A stretch of 58,564 nt of DNA, taken from contig JAEUHS010000048.1 of the NCBI GenBank assembly GCA_016794035.1, forward strand, positions 1 through 58,564, given 5' to 3'. This DNA comes from Planctomycetota bacterium. Lineage in GTDB: Bacteria; Planctomycetota; UBA1135; UBA2386. The notes under the pieces are model-generated. The model searched no databases, was not told where the DNA came from, and saw only the letters and a list, made by a program, of their open reading frames with translations. This document shows positions 16,203-25,122 of the stretch, piece by piece; positions within the stretch are counted from its first letter, which is position 1, and the number at the start of each line of letters is the position of its first letter. A program made the position numbers and the translations under genes.

Positions 16203-18494
16203 TCACCGCGGCGGCTCGACGACCCGCTGCGTGAAGGCCTCGTCGCGCACCACCAGCAGCACCAGATCGCGCAACGTGGCCTTGCCCTGCAGCAGCAGTT
16301 CGTCGACGCCGAGGTCGAGGCGCAGCCGGTCGCCCGGCCGGGCGTCGCGGCCGACCGCGTAGACGAACAGCTTGCGGGCGAGGGTGCGCACGAACGCCGG
16401 ATCCCCCCGCAGCGCGGCCTTGAGGTCGGCGAGCCCCGCCAGCACGCGGCCGTCCGGCAGTTCGCCGCGGCAGTCGATCGCGCCGCCGGCGTCGTGCTCG
16501 CGGTGGCGGCCGATCGCGTCGTAGCGTTCGAGCGCGAAACCGAGCGCGTCCATGCGCACGTGGCAGACGGCGCATGCCGGGCGTTCGCGGTGCTGCGCCA
16601 GCTGCTCGCGGAAGCTCCTGCTGCTGTCGATCGCCGCCTCGTTGGCCAGCGTGTCGTTGCCCGGCGGCGGCGGTGGCGGCGGCTGGCCGAGCAGGTTCTC
16701 GAGCACCCACTTGCCGCGCTTGACCGGTGACGTGCGGGTCGGGTTCGAGGTGACCACGTGCACGCTGGCGTGGCCGAGCACGCCGCCCCGCTCGCGCTGC
16801 TCGGGCGGCAGCGCGACGCGCACGAAGCCCTCGGCGCCGGCGGGGCGTTCGAGCCCGTAGAACGCCGCCAGCCGCGCATCGACGTGCGTGAAGTCGCAGT
16901 CGAGCAGGTCGCGCACGTCGCGGCCTTCGCGCAGCACCGCCAGGAACAGCAGCTCGGTCTCGCGCCGCAGCGATGCGCGCAGCTCGTCGTCGAAGCCCGG
17001 GAACCGCGCCGGGTCGGGCGTGCGATCGGCGAGGTTGCGCAGCTCGAGCCACTGGCTGGCGAAGTCCGTCGCCAGCGACTCCGCGCGCGCATCGGCGAGC
17101 AGCCGGTCGACGGCCGCGGTCAGGCCCTCCGCCGTGGCCAGGGCACCCTGACGCGCTCGTTCGGTCAGGGCCTCGTCGGGCCCACTGCCCCACAGGAAGT
17201 ACGACAGCCGGGACGCCAGCGCGGCGCCGCCGAGCGGCACGACGCGGCCCGGAACTCCCTCGACGGCGCCGGTCTCGAGCCGGAACAGGAAGTGCGGCGA
17301 CGTCAGCGCGGCCTGCAGCACGGCGCGCAGCGCCTCGGCCAGCGTGCCGCCGCCGCGCAGCACCGCGTCGCCGAGCCGATGGCTGCGCGCGATCTCCGCG
17401 TCGGTGGCCGGTCGCCGGTAGACCCGCGGCAGCAGTGCGCGCACGACCGCCCGCACCCGCGCCGCATCGTCGCCGCGCGCGTGCAGCGGCGCCTGCAGCC
17501 ACTGCCGCGCCGCCGGCACCTCGACGGCGTCGGTCGGCCCGACGACCTCGAGCCAGTCGATGCGCAGGTTGCGGTCGCGGCGCTTCGGGTCTTCGTGCTT
17601 CGGATCGTAGTAGTCGTTGACGAACGCCAGCGCGAGACGGTGCGCGCCGCCGGGCAGCGGCGTGCGCAGTTCGAACGACTGCATCGTGCGTTCGCCGACC
17701 TCGATGGTCGCCAGATCGCGCCCGTCGAGCTGCAGCAGCATCTGCGCCGGTTCGTCGCCGGCCTGATCGGCAGCGGCGAGCACGCGCAGCACGTAGACAC
17801 CGTCGCGCGGCAGCCGCAGCGACTGTTCGAGCGTCGCCCGCGTGTAGAGGTTGGCGACCTCCCCGGTCATGCCGGCACCCGGGCCGGCGACGAGCTGCAT
17901 CGACTCGGCCTCGAACCGCCGCACCGTCGGCCGCGCCGGATCCTCGCCGTCGAACACCGCGTCGGCGACCGCGCGGGCCGCGGCCAGGTACTGCTCGAGG
18001 TGCAGCGTCGAGAACGTCAGCGCGTCGCCGATCGTGTCGAAGCCGTAGCCGAGATCGTCGGCGGGGAACCCCGCCGTCGACACGGCGACACCGAACAGGT
18101 CGCGCACCGTGTGTTCCCACTGCGTGCGCGACAGGCGCCGCACGGTCACGCGGCCGGGATCGGGCGGCAGACGCGGCACCTCGCGCCGCAGGGCCGCCGC
18201 CAACGACGCCACGAACTGCTGCCGCGCCGGTGGCGACACCGGCTCGGCATCGGCGGGCGGCATCTCGCCGGCGAGCACCCGGTCGAGCATGCGACTCCAG
18301 CGCCAGGCGCGCGCCACCGGGTCCGCCTCGTCGCGCGTGAGGTCGAGGTCGCCCTTGGTCGCATCGCCGCCGTGGCACTCGACGCAGTGCGACCGCACGA
18401 ACCCGGTCACGCGAGCGTCATCGATGGACTGCTGCGCCGCGGCCGCAGCGGCCGACAGCAGCACCGACGACAGGAGAACGGCGACGCGCGACAT
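16203..18494 (-). CDS. Planctomycete-type DUF1587/1592/1588/1585 cytochrome c protein
   Basis: A 763-residue exported protein; the signal peptide ends SAAAAAA with QQ next. A first heme site HCVECHGG (about residue 34) sits in the N-terminal cytochrome domain, followed by DUF1587 (RRLSRTQWEHTVRDLFG). Then come a carbohydrate-binding-like beta region (about 170-300), DUF1592 (LTSPHFLFRLE...LSYFLWGSGPDE), DUF1588 (RGGVLGHASVHVVTSNPTRTSPVKRG) with a second site CAVCHVRMD, and DUF1585 at the end. Such proteins are abundant in Planctomycetota and probably act as periplasmic electron-transfer or oxidative enzymes, often with a DUF1552 partner, which is absent here. The start at 18494 has TACGCT 9 nt upstream. 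Confidence 0.92.
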   Translation of the reverse strand: MSRVAVLLSSVLLSAAAAAAQQSIDDARVTGFVRSHCVECHGGDATKGDLDLTRDEADPVARAWRWSRMLDRVLAGEMPPADAEPVSPPARQQFVASLAAALRREVPRLPPDPGRVTVRRLSRTQWEHTVRDLFGVAVSTAGFPADDLGYGFDTIGDALTFSTLHLEQYLAAARAVADAVFDGEDPARPTVRRFEAESMQLVAGPGAGMTGEVANLYTRATLEQSLRLPRDGVYVLRVLAAADQAGDEPAQMLLQLDGRDLATIEVGERTMQSFELRTPLPGGAHRLALAFVNDYYDPKHEDPKRRDRNLRIDWLEVVGPTDAVEVPAARQWLQAPLHARGDDAARVRAVVRALLPRVYRRPATDAEIARSHRLGDAVLRGGGTLAEALRAVLQAALTSPHFLFRLETGAVEGVPGRVVPLGGAALASRLSYFLWGSGPDEALTERARQGALATAEGLTAAVDRLLADARAESLATDFASQWLELRNLADRTPDPARFPGFDDELRASLRRETELLFLAVLREGRDVRDLLDCDFTHVDARLAAFYGLERPAGAEGFVRVALPPEQRERGGVLGHASVHVVTSNPTRTSPVKRGKWVLENLLGQPPPPPPPGNDTLANEAAIDSSRSFREQLAQHRERPACAVCHVRMDALGFALERYDAIGRHREHDAGGAIDCRGELPDGRVLAGLADLKAALRGDPAFVRTLARKLFVYAVGRDARPGDRLRLDLGVDELLLQGKATLRDLVLLVVRDEAFTQRVVEPPR

Positions 18495-18503
18495 CGGTCG
18501 AAC

Positions 18504-18509
18504 AGCGTA
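18504..18509 (-). promoter_or_regulatory. -10-like box TACGCT for the DUF1592 gene
   Basis: On the minus strand TACGCT ends 9 nt before the ATG at 18494. There is no Shine-Dalgarno site, so a leaderless transcript is predicted. It is one half of a divergent promoter pair. Confidence 0.45.
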
Positions 18510-18553
18510 GCGGGCAATGACCACACGATGACACATCGTCGACGGCGGCAGCC

Positions 18554-18559
18554 TAGCGT
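18554..18559 (+). promoter_or_regulatory. -10-like box TAGCGT
   Basis: A TANNNT box 34 nt before the ATG at 18594 and facing away from the DUF1592 promoter. It is weaker evidence than the boxes that lie close to their starts. Confidence 0.3.
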
Positions 18560-18593
18560 CGGCCAGCGAATCGGAGTTCCGATCGTCACACCC

Positions 18594-19718
18594 ATGAAGC
18601 ACCTTCCCGTCGCCGCGTGCCTCTGCCTCGCAGTCGCGTCCCTTCCCGCCCAGAACTTCCTGCTGCTGCCGGCCAGCGCGAACCCGTCGATGGAGCTGAA
18701 CAGCTACGACGACCTCGGCCTGCCGTTCATGTCGCCGAACTCGCGCGTGCAGATGTTCTTCGACGCGACCGAGGTCGGCTCGCAGGGCTTCGTCGCCGAC
18801 CAGCTGTCGCTGCGCTACGACGGCCCGATCCCGCAGATCGGCGCGCCGGGGCCGTTCTCGATCCAGCGCCTGCAGCTGCGCATCGGCGTCACCACGGTGT
18901 CGATGCCGATGGCGACCTTCGCGGCGAACCTGACGCAACCGCTGACCACGGTCTACGACGGCCCGTGGTCGTTCCTGCCCGACACCGGTTCGGCGGCACC
19001 CCACCCGTGGGGCGGCCCGTCGAACACGCTGCAGTTCCCGTTCTCGACGCCGGTGACGATCGCGATCCCGACCGGCGCCTGGCTCGTCGTCGAGCTGGTC
19101 GTCGAGGGCAACAACATCTTCAACATCGGGTTCGCGCACGCGATCCTCGACGGCGCGTCGACCACCGGCGGCGTCACCAACGGCACCGCCGTCGCGTTCG
19201 GTCAGGGCTGCGAAGCCGCGGTCGGCCAGCCGCCGGCGACGATGACGACCTTCGGCACCTATGCGCCGGGCGCCGCCCACCACGCCAACGCGACCGGCCT
19301 CGGCGCCGACGCGATCGCGATCTACCTGGTCGGCCTCGACAACACCCAGTCCGGCGGCGTGCCGCTGCCGGTGACCCTGAGCGGCACCAGCTGCACGCTC
19401 TACACCGACCCGGCGCTCTACAGCGGCATCTTCGCCGACGCGAACGGCGCGGTCACCGGCGTGCAGCCGGCGGCGACCCTGTCGATCCCGGCCGACCCGG
19501 TGACCTCGGGCATCGTCGTCTACGAGCAGTTCGTGTCGCTGGTCGAGACGGCCAACCCCTGGGGCTTCGTGCTCTCCAACGCCACCCAGGTGACGCTGGG
19601 CACGTTCGCGACCCCGGGCCGCGGCACCTACACCGTCTCCCACGACAGCAACGCCAACGCCCTCTACGGCAACGACGTCAGGACCTTCGGCTACGCGGTG
19701 CGGCTGCGTACGCTATGA
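18594..19718 (+). CDS. Secreted protein of unknown function
   Basis: A 374-residue exported protein not assigned to a family. The ATG at 18594 begins a clean signal peptide (MKHLPVAACLCLAVASLPA) followed by QNFLLL. The mature part is rich in Thr, Ala, Gly and beta-forming residues, with few charges and few lysines, as in extracellular beta-sandwich proteins. Four cysteines could form disulfides. A repeated-looking pattern, LGADAIAIYLVGLDN then PLPVTLSGTSCTLYTDPA, closes the protein with no anchor or sorting motif recognised. It diverges from the DUF1592 gene and ends 7 nt before the two-component kinase gene. Confidence 0.72.
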   Translation: MKHLPVAACLCLAVASLPAQNFLLLPASANPSMELNSYDDLGLPFMSPNSRVQMFFDATEVGSQGFVADQLSLRYDGPIPQIGAPGPFSIQRLQLRIGVTTVSMPMATFAANLTQPLTTVYDGPWSFLPDTGSAAPHPWGGPSNTLQFPFSTPVTIAIPTGAWLVVELVVEGNNIFNIGFAHAILDGASTTGGVTNGTAVAFGQGCEAAVGQPPATMTTFGTYAPGAAHHANATGLGADAIAIYLVGLDNTQSGGVPLPVTLSGTSCTLYTDPALYSGIFADANGAVTGVQPAATLSIPADPVTSGIVVYEQFVSLVETANPWGFVLSNATQVTLGTFATPGRGTYTVSHDSNANALYGNDVRTFGYAVRLRTL

Positions 19719-19725
19719 CGTCACC

Positions 19726-20709
19726 GTGTCGCGCTCGCCCAGCTCGCTGCTCTTCCTGCTGATCCTCGGCCTCTCGGTCGCGCTCGTCCTGTGGTGGACG
19801 ATCTTCCAGGTGCACGCCAGCGGCGAGCTGGCGGCGGCCGGACAGGCGCTGATCGCCGGCGACATCGAAGGCGCGGCGCACGCGCTCGGCGCCGCGGACG
19901 CGGCCGACCTCGCAGTGGTGGCCCAGCGCCGCCGCTGGATGTTCGGCAGCGAAGGCACGGTGTTCGGCCTGACGCTGCTCGGCGCCGGCTGGCTCTACAC
20001 CGCGTCGGTGCGCCGCGAGGCGAAGCTGCGCACCGCCCAGGATCGTTTCCTGGCAGCGGCGACGCACGAACTGAAGACGCCGCTGGCGACGATCGTGCTG
20101 CTGCTGGAATCGCTGCGCGACGGCCGGCTGCCCGACGACAAGCGCGCGCGCTACCTCGCGACCGGACTGCTCGAGGCCGAACGGCTCGAACGCGGTCTCG
20201 ACAACGTGCTGATGGCCGCGGGACTGCGCACCACGGCGAAGGCCACGCGGCCGCAGCCGGGCGACCTCGTGAGCGACGTGCGGCAGGCCGTGCAGGCGAT
20301 GCAGCCGCGCGCGCTGGCGACCCAGGTCGAGATCCGTACCGAGCTGCCGGGCAACCTGGCGCTGCGACGCGACGCCGCGGCGATGCAGATGGTGCTGCGC
20401 AACCTGCTCGACAACGCGGTCAAGTACTCCCCCGCCGGCGGCGTCGTGCACGTCGAGTTGCAGCGGCGGGAGGACGAGGCCCGCATCGTGGTGCGCGACG
20501 CCGGCCGCGGCATGGACGCCGACGAACTGCAGCACGCGTTCACGCCGTTCTGGCGCGGCAGCGACAACGCCACCGGCGGCTCGGGCCTCGGCCTGCACCT
20601 GGTGCGCGAACTGGTGCTGGCGCACGGCGGCGCGGTCAGCGTACACAGCGACGGACGCGGACGCGGCTGCGAGATCGCGGTGCGGCTGCCGCTCGGGAGG
20701 ACCGAATGA
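19726..20709 (+). CDS. Membrane sensor histidine kinase
   Basis: A 327-residue kinase starting at GTG 19726, the first start after the preceding stop. Two transmembrane helices (about residues 7-25 and 76-94) flank a short 50-residue external sensor loop. The H-box is THELKTPLAT (His about 114), the N-box NLLDNAVKYSP, G1 DAGRGMD and G2 GSGLGLHLV, so all catalytic boxes are intact. Its stop overlaps the start of the response regulator as ATGA, making the pair a coupled two-component system. The signal is unknown. Confidence 0.93.
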   Translation: MSRSPSSLLFLLILGLSVALVLWWTIFQVHASGELAAAGQALIAGDIEGAAHALGAADAADLAVVAQRRRWMFGSEGTVFGLTLLGAGWLYTASVRREAKLRTAQDRFLAAATHELKTPLATIVLLLESLRDGRLPDDKRARYLATGLLEAERLERGLDNVLMAAGLRTTAKATRPQPGDLVSDVRQAVQAMQPRALATQVEIRTELPGNLALRRDAAAMQMVLRNLLDNAVKYSPAGGVVHVELQRREDEARIVVRDAGRGMDADELQHAFTPFWRGSDNATGGSGLGLHLVRELVLAHGGAVSVHSDGRGRGCEIAVRLPLGRTE

Positions 20710-21392
20710 GCCAGTGGATCCTGGTCGCCGAGGACGAACACACGCTCGGCGAGATGCTGTGCGACAACCTGACCGTCGAGTCGTACCACGCCGAGCACGT
20801 GACGACGGGGCCGAAGGCCCTGGAACGCATGGCGCGCGGCGGCATCGACCTCTTGATCCTCGACGTGATGCTGCCGGGCTGCGACGGCTTCGAGGTGCTG
20901 CGCCAGCTGCGGGCCCGCGGCGACCACACGCCGGTGCTGATCCTCAGCGCGCGCAGCGCCGACCAGGACCGCATCCGCGGCCTCGAACTGCACGCCGACG
21001 ACTACCTGACCAAGCCGTTCAACCTGCGCGAGCTGCTGCTGCGCGTCGACGCGCTGCTGCGCCGGCGCCCCCCGGCGACGCCCGGGGTCGACGTGTTGCG
21101 CTTCGGCGGCAACGAGGTCGACTTCCGGTCGATGCGGGCGAAGTGCCGCAACGGCGAGCAGGTGACCCTGACCGCCACCGAGACCAAGCTGCTCAAGCTG
21201 CTCGCCGGGCACAGCGGCACCGTCGTCACGCGCAAGGTCGTGGTCGAACACCTGTTCGGCAGTGCGGCGCAGCGCACGGTGCGCACGCTCGACAACGTCG
21301 TGCTGCGGCTGCGCAAGCTGCTCGAGGCCGATCCGGCGAACCCGCGCCACCTGCACACGGTGCGCGGCCTCGGCCTGCGTTTCGATCCGTGA
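20706..21392 (+). CDS. OmpR-family response regulator
   Basis: A 228-residue DNA-binding regulator. The receiver domain (1-115) has the acidic pair ED near residue 10, the phospho-acceptor in LLILDVMLPG (Asp about 53), the switch residue in LILSARS and the conserved lysine in YLTKPFN. The winged-helix domain (about 130-228) shows LTATETKLLKLLAGHSGTVV and VRTLDNVVLRLRKLLE, then HTVRGLGLRF at the end. GGAGG lies 5 nt before the ATG. It is partner to the kinase at 19726; target genes cannot be read from the window, though the secreted-protein genes on both sides are natural candidates. Confidence 0.94.
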   Translation: MSQWILVAEDEHTLGEMLCDNLTVESYHAEHVTTGPKALERMARGGIDLLILDVMLPGCDGFEVLRQLRARGDHTPVLILSARSADQDRIRGLELHADDYLTKPFNLRELLLRVDALLRRRPPATPGVDVLRFGGNEVDFRSMRAKCRNGEQVTLTATETKLLKLLAGHSGTVVTRKVVVEHLFGSAAQRTVRTLDNVVLRLRKLLEADPANPRHLHTVRGLGLRFDP

Positions 21393-21458
21393 CGGGCTGA
21401 CAGGGTGGCAAGCGGCCGCGAAGCGGGCCGCTGCGACGATTTCGGCCGGGGTTCCGGC

Positions 21459-21464
21459 TACTGT
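21459..21464 (+). promoter_or_regulatory. -10-like box TACTGT, leaderless geometry
   Basis: It ends 9 nt before the ATG at 21474, preceded by CCGGC and with no Shine-Dalgarno sequence. Confidence 0.45.
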
Positions 21465-21473
21465 GCGCCCCGC

Positions 21474-22445
21474 ATGATCCCGATCACGAAAACGTCCCTG
21501 TTCTGCCTGCTCACTCTCAGCACCGTCCTCGTCGCCCAGGACCACGACCTCAGCATCCCGGCGAAGAAGGGGTCCACCGTCTGGCTCAGCAAGGTCGAGA
21601 AGATGGAGCAGACGATCGACATGGGCGGACAGGAGATGGAGATCGGCCGGGAGACGACGACCGTGATGCAGTGCACGGTCAAGGACGTCGACGACAAGGG
21701 CATGCTGGTGGTCGAGACCAAGATCGCCCGCATCCACGGCACGATGACCATCCCGATGGCGGGCGACGTCGAATTCGACTCGGCCGCGCCGAGCCAGGAC
21801 GACGACGACGGTGGTGACGAAGACGGCTTCGGCATGCCTTCCAGCGGCGCCATCGCCAAGTCGCAGACGATGCTGGCCGGCAAGTCCTTCGTCGCCAAGG
21901 TCGACAGCAAGGGCAAGGTCGCGTCGCTCGAGGGCGTCGCCGAGCTGCTGAAGGCCGGCAAGGGCGGCGGCGGCATGATGCCGCAGGGGCCGACCGAGAC
22001 CGACCTGCGCCGCCTGGTCGAGGGCGCGTTCGGCAACGTGCCGGACAAGGCCGTGGCCGTCGGCGGCACCTGGGACCACAAGACCGGAGAAGGCAGCGGC
22101 ATGCCGGGCGTGTCGATGAAGCTGACGCTGGCCAAGGTCGACGACGACACCTTCGAGGTCACCTCGACCGGCACGATCGATCCGCCGAAGACCGACGGCG
22201 GCGACGATCCCCGGGCCAAGATGATGGAGAGCATGAAGATCGTCAGCAGCAAGTCCGTCGGTTCGCAGCACATCTCGCGCAAGGACGGCTTCGTGCTCGA
22301 CGCCTCGCACACGGTGGAGATGGACGCGACGATGGAGAGCCCGATGGGCGGTGAGATGTCGATGAAGGTCAAGGCCAGCACGACGACCAAGCGCACCACG
22401 GCCGACGCCGCGATGCCGGCCAAGGCCGAAGCCGCGCCCAAGTGA
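21474..22445 (+). CDS. Secreted DUF6263-like protein
   Basis: A 323-residue exported protein. The signal peptide ends TLSTVLVA followed by QDHDLSIP. The mature part is unusually rich in Lys, Asp and Met for this genome. It follows the pattern of DUF6263-type proteins: a KKGSTVWLSKVEKMEQTI strand pair, VKDVDDKGMLVVETKIARI, an EFDSA turn, then GTWDHKTGEGSGM and TSTGTIDPP. An acidic Asp/Gly linker (DDDDGGDEDG, about residue 105) and a Gly/Met stretch (GGGGMMPQG) break the domain. The start was chosen for the signal peptide and the TACTGT box. No enzymatic motif; function unknown. Confidence 0.65.
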   Translation: MIPITKTSLFCLLTLSTVLVAQDHDLSIPAKKGSTVWLSKVEKMEQTIDMGGQEMEIGRETTTVMQCTVKDVDDKGMLVVETKIARIHGTMTIPMAGDVEFDSAAPSQDDDDGGDEDGFGMPSSGAIAKSQTMLAGKSFVAKVDSKGKVASLEGVAELLKAGKGGGGMMPQGPTETDLRRLVEGAFGNVPDKAVAVGGTWDHKTGEGSGMPGVSMKLTLAKVDDDTFEVTSTGTIDPPKTDGGDDPRAKMMESMKIVSSKSVGSQHISRKDGFVLDASHTVEMDATMESPMGGEMSMKVKASTTTKRTTADAAMPAKAEAAPK

Positions 22446-22456
22446 CCGGTGCGCGC

Positions 22457-22478
22457 TCCCTGCGGTGCGCGGCAGGGA
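22457..22478. terminator. Bidirectional hairpin between convergent genes
   Basis: TCCCTGC (22457-22463) and GCAGGGA (22472-22478) form a perfect 7-bp stem with an 8-nt loop. It lies exactly in the 33-nt gap between two convergent genes. There is no strong T-tract. Confidence 0.5.
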
Positions 22479-23897
22479 TCAGCGCCAGCGATACACGTAG
22501 CGCCGGTCGCCGCGGCGCAGGTCGAACATGCCGGCGAACGACCCGACGGGCTCGAGGCGCTCGAGCCCGTGCACCTCGCCCGCAGCGAGCGGTTCGCGCA
22601 CCGCGACGACGAGGCCGCCCGGCGCCGGCGGCGAGCGCTGCAGCCGCTCGCGCAGTTCGGCGCGCGCCACGCTGACCGTGCGGTCCGCCGGCGGCCGCAG
22701 ATAGAAGAAGCCGCCGATCGCGGTCGCGTCGCCGTCGACGATCAGCAGTTCGGCCGCCAGTCCCGCGTCGCCGCGCAACGCCAGTGCGGCGTTGACGGCC
22801 CCCGCATTGCCGAACCAGAACGACGCGTAGAGGAACCACCCGCCGTGCACGGCGAACAGGGCCCGCCGGTGCCAGCGCGCCCAGCGGTCGTCGGTGGCGA
22901 CCGCGGCCAGGCCCACCGCCAGCACCGCGACCAGCAGCGCCAGCGCGCCGTGCTCGAAGCGGATCGCCTTGCGGCCGATGCAGCTGTGCAGGGCCAAGTG
23001 CAGCAGCGCCGCGGCGGCGGCGCCGGGCAAGATGCGCGCCCCCGCCACGCAGCGGCGCCAGGCGGCGCCGAACCACGGCGGCACCAGCGCCAGCACGGGC
23101 AGCACGCCGGCGACGAGGTAGAACCACCACGGCTGCTGCCGCCACTTCGCCGCCGCGCCGTCGATCAGGTTGCCGTCGACGTAGTTCCACACCGTCGCCA
23201 GGAACGCACCGTGCAGGTGCAGGTCGAGCAGTCCCTGCAGCAGGATGCCGGGCACACAGCCGACCGCGAACCAGGCCGCGGCGCCCCGGCGCCGCTGCCC
23301 GACCAGCACCGCGAGCAGTGCCGGCCCGAACAGGGCTTCCTGGAAACGACAGCAGAACGCGAGGCCCAGACACAGTCCGCCGAGCAGCGGGAACCACCGC
23401 GGGCCGTGCACCGCGAGGGCGGCCGCGACGGCGAGCGTCGCGCCCAACGCCGGTCCCGACGGCTGCACGCCGTTGGCGACCAGCAGACCCGATCCCGCGA
23501 ACAGCAGCAGCGGCATGCGGGTCCGGGCCTGGGGCCGCCACCGCACCACGACGAGCCAGAACAACCCCAACGGCAGCAGCGAGATCGCCGCGTGCACGGC
23601 GCGCACGGCGCGCAGCTGCCACATCGGCTCCTCCAGGCCGAACCACCCGAGGCCGCGGAAGATGCCGGCCAGCAGGCCCGGATAGACGTGGCTGCGCAGG
23701 CCGTCGATCCACTCCCACGGCTGGTGCCAGGCGCCGCCGGTGGCGAGATGCCAGGCGGGATCGACGTACTGGAACTGCTGGTCGAGGAAGTCGTAGCCGT
23801 CGGCGAACAGGATCGCCGGCACGCGCAGCAGGTAGCCGAGCAGCAGGTAGGTCGGCAGCGACCATGCCGCGGCCGCGACGGCCGACCGCGCGGTCAT
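22479..23897 (-). CDS. GT22-like polytopic mannosyltransferase
   Basis: A 472-residue membrane enzyme with about 9-10 hydrophobic helices across residues 5-370 and a soluble C-terminal tail of about 85 residues. The first loop (FADGYDFLDQQFQYVDPAW, then WHQPWEW) matches the family 22 layout, where an acidic HPDE/DQ-type motif before F/YQ is catalytic and WEW follows. GLAFCCRFQEALF matches the conserved RFQ segment. Family members (GPI and ALG mannosyltransferases) use polyprenyl-linked sugars on the outer face. Here HPDE reads YDFLD, keeping the acid. The start at 23897 was chosen for the N-terminal helix. Substrate unknown. Confidence 0.75.
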   Translation of the reverse strand: MTARSAVAAAAWSLPTYLLLGYLLRVPAILFADGYDFLDQQFQYVDPAWHLATGGAWHQPWEWIDGLRSHVYPGLLAGIFRGLGWFGLEEPMWQLRAVRAVHAAISLLPLGLFWLVVVRWRPQARTRMPLLLFAGSGLLVANGVQPSGPALGATLAVAAALAVHGPRWFPLLGGLCLGLAFCCRFQEALFGPALLAVLVGQRRRGAAAWFAVGCVPGILLQGLLDLHLHGAFLATVWNYVDGNLIDGAAAKWRQQPWWFYLVAGVLPVLALVPPWFGAAWRRCVAGARILPGAAAAALLHLALHSCIGRKAIRFEHGALALLVAVLAVGLAAVATDDRWARWHRRALFAVHGGWFLYASFWFGNAGAVNAALALRGDAGLAAELLIVDGDATAIGGFFYLRPPADRTVSVARAELRERLQRSPPAPGGLVVAVREPLAAGEVHGLERLEPVGSFAGMFDLRRGDRRYVYRWR

Positions 23898-24005
23898 TGG
23901 CGGCTCCCGATCGAGGATCGCGGTCGCATGCTGGACCCGCGGCAGGATCGTCGAACCCCGGGCCGAGGACCAGCTGAAGATGGAATTCGCGGGCGAACCA
24001 CCGCT

Positions 24006-24011
24006 TACCAT
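24006..24011 (+). promoter_or_regulatory. -10-like box TACCAT
   Basis: A TANNNT box 23 nt before the ATG at 24035, which would leave a short leader of about 15 nt. Confidence 0.3.
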
Positions 24012-24034
24012 GCGGCCCGCTCCGCCCCACCCAC

Positions 24035-25060
24035 ATGCCCGACAGCGAAACCCTCCACGTCGCCGAATGGCTCGGCGACGGCATCTCCGCCGAACTGTCC
24101 GCCAGCGTGCACCAGATCGCCGCCGCGCTGCCGATCCGCGTGCACTTCCACCCGGTCGACCTCTCGCTCGCGGCGCGGCGCAAGGACGCCACCGCCTGCT
24201 ACGACGCCGCGCTGGCCGCCATCCGGCAGCACCGCGTGGCGCTGAAGTATCCGACCGTGACCGAGAAGGAGAGTCCGAACAAGGTGCTGCGCGAGCGCTG
24301 CCGCTTCTCGGTCATCCATCGGCCCGTCGCCAGCCTGCCCGGAGTCGCCACGCGCCACGACGGACAGGTCGATCTGCACATCATCCGCATCGCCGTCGGC
24401 GGCACCTACGAGGACGCGGGCCGCCGCATCGGCGACGACGTTGCCGTGTCGATCCGCGTGATCGAGCGCCGCCCCTCGCGCGAAGCCGCGCTCTACGCGT
24501 TCCGGCTCGGTCGCCGGCTGTCGTGCGGGGTCGTCAGCAGCAGCAAGCACACGATCCAGCGCGCCACCGACGGCCTGTTCGAGGAGATCGTGCTCGACGT
24601 CGCGCGCCAGTTCGGCGACGTGCCGCACCACAGCGAGCTGTTCGACGCGCTGCTCTACAAGCTGCTGTTGAAGCCCGAGGCGTACCGTGTCGTGGTGACG
24701 CCGAACGAGTACGGCGACTTCCTCTCGGACATGGCCTGCGGCATGGTCGGCAGCATCGGCCTGGGCGCGAGCGCCAACTACTCGTTCGACGACCGCGGCG
24801 ACGTCGAGCTGGCGATGTTCGATCCGGCCGGCGGCACCGCCCCCGACATCGCCGGCAAGGGCATCTGCAATCCGTCGGCGGCGCTGCTCGCGTTCGGCAT
24901 GCTGCTGACCCACTCGGGGTTCCGCGGCCTCGGCACGATCGTCGACGCGGCGGTGCGCGGGGCGATCGCCGCCCGGGAATCGACGCGCGACCTCGGCGGC
25001 AGCTGTTCGACCGAGCAGTTCACCGCGGCCGTCGCCCGTCGGCTGGTGCCGGCGGGCTGA
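24035..25060 (+). CDS. Isocitrate/isopropylmalate dehydrogenase-family enzyme with an altered active site
   Basis: A 341-residue cytoplasmic protein of the decarboxylating beta-hydroxyacid dehydrogenase fold. Family features: GDGIS near the N-terminus, SPNKVLRERCRFSVIHRPV (substrate-arginine region), SSSKHTIQRATDGLF (catalytic lysine region), TPNEYGDFLSDMACGMVG (metal-binding aspartates) and GGTAPDIAGKGICNPSAAL (cofactor loop). Two usual signatures differ. The substrate motif normally RENT-x-G reads RIAVGGTYEDAG (about residue 119). The HG(S/T)APD cofactor motif has Gly for His (DPAGGTAPD, about 264). It is therefore probably not a standard Icd or LeuB but a relative with a different substrate or cofactor. 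No pathway partners adjoin it. Confidence 0.8.
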   Translation: MPDSETLHVAEWLGDGISAELSASVHQIAAALPIRVHFHPVDLSLAARRKDATACYDAALAAIRQHRVALKYPTVTEKESPNKVLRERCRFSVIHRPVASLPGVATRHDGQVDLHIIRIAVGGTYEDAGRRIGDDVAVSIRVIERRPSREAALYAFRLGRRLSCGVVSSSKHTIQRATDGLFEEIVLDVARQFGDVPHHSELFDALLYKLLLKPEAYRVVVTPNEYGDFLSDMACGMVGSIGLGASANYSFDDRGDVELAMFDPAGGTAPDIAGKGICNPSAALLAFGMLLTHSGFRGLGTIVDAAVRGAIAARESTRDLGGSCSTEQFTAAVARRLVPAG

Positions 25061-25122
25061 TCCGGGACGCGCCGGGTCGAGCCGGCGGCACGGCACGCGA
25101 GCCGTGCGCCCGGCAGGCCCGA

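Noticed and set aside
24035..25060. Calling the enzyme isocitrate dehydrogenase (icd) or leuB
   Set aside because: Both substrate- and cofactor-recognition motifs deviate, so a specific name is not justified.
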